Position numbers and translations under genes: made by a program
Part shown: positions 13,909 through 14,756 of the stretch, in pieces
Position numbering within the stretch: the first letter of the stretch is position 1
Layout: the number at the start of each line of letters is the position of its first letter
Source of the DNA: VBOC01 sp035635475
GTDB taxonomy: Bacteria > Bacteroidota > Ignavibacteria > UBA10030 > SZUA-254
Length of the DNA stretch: 14,756 nucleotides
Assembly (NCBI GenBank): GCA_035635475.1
Contig: DASQAZ010000080.1
Span: forward strand, 1-14,756
Direction of reading: 5' to 3'
Notes under the pieces: generated by a model
The model's input: only the letters and a program-made list of their open reading frames with translations
Told to the model about the DNA's origin: nothing
Databases searched by the model: none

Positions 13909-13922
13909 GCGCCCGGCTCCGT

Positions 13923-14756
13923 TCACGCCAGAGCCTGCTTCAGATCGGCGATGATGTCTCCGGAGTCTTCAAGACCCACCGAGATCCTCACCAGCCCTTC
14001 GGTGACGCCGATCTTTTCCCGCACCGCGGTTGGAATGGAGGCATGGGTCATCGTCCCGGGATGAGAGATCAGCGATTCGACTCCGCCGAGGCTCTCGGCG
14101 AGCGCGCAGAGGCGCACCCGGCCGAGCATTCGCTTCGCGGCGTCGAGGCTTCCGAGGTCGAATGAGATCATCCCCCCGAAATTTTTCATCTGGCGCTTCG
14201 CCAGGGAATGCTGTGGGTGACCGGGGAGCCCGGGATAGTGGACTTTGCTGATCTTCGGCTGCTTCGTCAGCCACGTCGCCACTTCGAGGGCGCTGCGGCC
14301 GTGCCGCTCCATCCGCACCGCGAGCGTCTTCACGCCGCGAAGACAGAGCCAGGCGTCGAACGGCCCCAGGATCGCGCCCACGGCTTTCTGGAAAAACCTC
14401 AGCCGCTCCGCCACGGCCGAATCGTTCGTCACCACCATTCCTCCGAGCATGTCGCTGTGGCCGTTGAGGAATTTCGTGAGGCTGTGCACCACGATGTCGA
14501 TGCCGTAATCGATGGGCCGCTGCACGTACGGCGTGGCGAACGTATTATCACAAACTGTCAGTAATCTTCTCCCGCGACGTAATCCGGCGACTGCCTTCAG
14601 GTCGGTAATGGCCATCGTCGGATTCGTCGGCGTTTCGATAAACAGCATCCGGGTATTTTTCCGGATCGCGGCGCGAACTGCGCGCAGCTTCGTGGTGTCG
14701 ATGAAATCAAACTGCAGGCCGTAATTCTCCAGAACCATTTTGCCGATCCGGTAGGT
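13923..14756 (-). CDS. Cystathionine gamma-synthase/gamma-lyase family PLP enzyme (5' partial)
   Basis: The stop is TGA at 13925-13923 and the frame stays open to the window edge, giving 278 residues. About 100 N-terminal residues are therefore missing. The PLP lysine lies in VVHSLTKFLNGHSD (AAA codon at 14472-14474), preceded by LFIETPTNPT and TVCDNTFATPY (the Asp that contacts the PLP ring nitrogen). The C-terminal block has SLGGVESLISHPGTMTHAS and VRISVGLED, typical of the trans-sulfuration family. These cytoplasmic enzymes make cystathionine from activated homoserine, or cleave it, in methionine and cysteine metabolism. Synthase, lyase and methionine gamma-lyase cannot be separated safely from these motifs, so no symbol is given. 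Confidence 0.92.
   Translation of the reverse strand, partial: TYRIGKMVLENYGLQFDFIDTTKLRAVRAAIRKNTRMLFIETPTNPTMAITDLKAVAGLRRGRRLLTVCDNTFATPYVQRPIDYGIDIVVHSLTKFLNGHSDMLGGMVVTNDSAVAERLRFFQKAVGAILGPFDAWLCLRGVKTLAVRMERHGRSALEVATWLTKQPKISKVHYPGLPGHPQHSLAKRQMKNFGGMISFDLGSLDAAKRMLGRVRLCALAESLGGVESLISHPGTMTHASIPTAVREKIGVTEGLVRISVGLEDSGDIIADLKQALA

Noticed and set aside
13907..13935. Hairpins GAGC/GCTC and GGCTC/GAGCC between the methyltransferase and trans-sulfuration genes
   Set aside because: The stems are only 4-5 bp, compete with each other and have no T-run, so I do not call a terminator.
1..14756. CRISPR arrays, tRNA or rRNA genes, insertion sequences, phage or defence genes
   Set aside because: I saw no regularly spaced repeats, cloverleaf-like sequences, transposase motifs, or nuclease, helicase or toxin-antitoxin motifs.

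Overview
The window looks like chromosomal DNA of a GC-rich member of the Bacteroidota/FCB assemblage, probably near Ignavibacteriota or Kryptoniota. The main clue is a C-terminal type IX secretion sorting domain with the block YQNYPNPFNPTTTIRYDLP at the end of the first gene, a form common in Ignavibacteria, Calditrichota and relatives. This placement is inference; no rRNA gene or other strong phylogenetic marker was examined.

Layout. (1) Positions 1-2464 (+): the 3' part of a large secreted multidomain protein, entering from outside the window. (2) 2545-8427 (+): an acyl-CoA dehydrogenase, an acyl-CoA carboxylase carboxyltransferase of the methylcrotonyl-CoA carboxylase type, an exported protein of unknown function, a sigma54-dependent response regulator, a 45-residue basic protein and a lipoprotein. 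The carboxyltransferase, exported protein and regulator are separated by 3 nt and a 1-nt overlap, so they are probably one operon. A good promoter and a long inverted repeat precede the dehydrogenase. (3) 8442-12763 (-), read right to left: a PTS EIIA-like protein, hisS, an unknown 136-residue protein, lgt, a small glutaredoxin-like protein, a 65-residue two-helix membrane protein and rlmB. From hisS to the small membrane gene, successive genes overlap by 4 nt or are 3 nt apart, which indicates translational coupling. (4) 13021-13908 (+): a zinc-ribbon SAM methyltransferase, divergent from the EIIA gene across a 257-bp promoter region. (5) 13923-14756 (-): the C-terminal three quarters of a PLP-dependent trans-sulfuration enzyme, leaving the window.

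How the genes work together. The dehydrogenase and carboxyltransferase suggest acyl-CoA (branched-chain or short-chain) catabolism, but the biotin-carboxylase subunit is not present here. The minus-strand block joins translation (hisS, rlmB), lipoprotein maturation (lgt) and thiol redox (glutaredoxin-like) with two conserved-looking unknowns. Two promoters, upstream of the dehydrogenase and of the EIIA gene, share the form TTGC(A/G)A-17 bp-TACATTAT.

I found no tRNA, rRNA, CRISPR array, insertion sequence or prophage gene. Most of the window is ordinary core genome. The less explained parts are the T9SS substrate with an internal hydrophobic hairpin, the exported protein coupled to an NtrC-type regulator, the small unknown genes, and the leader and operator-like structures.
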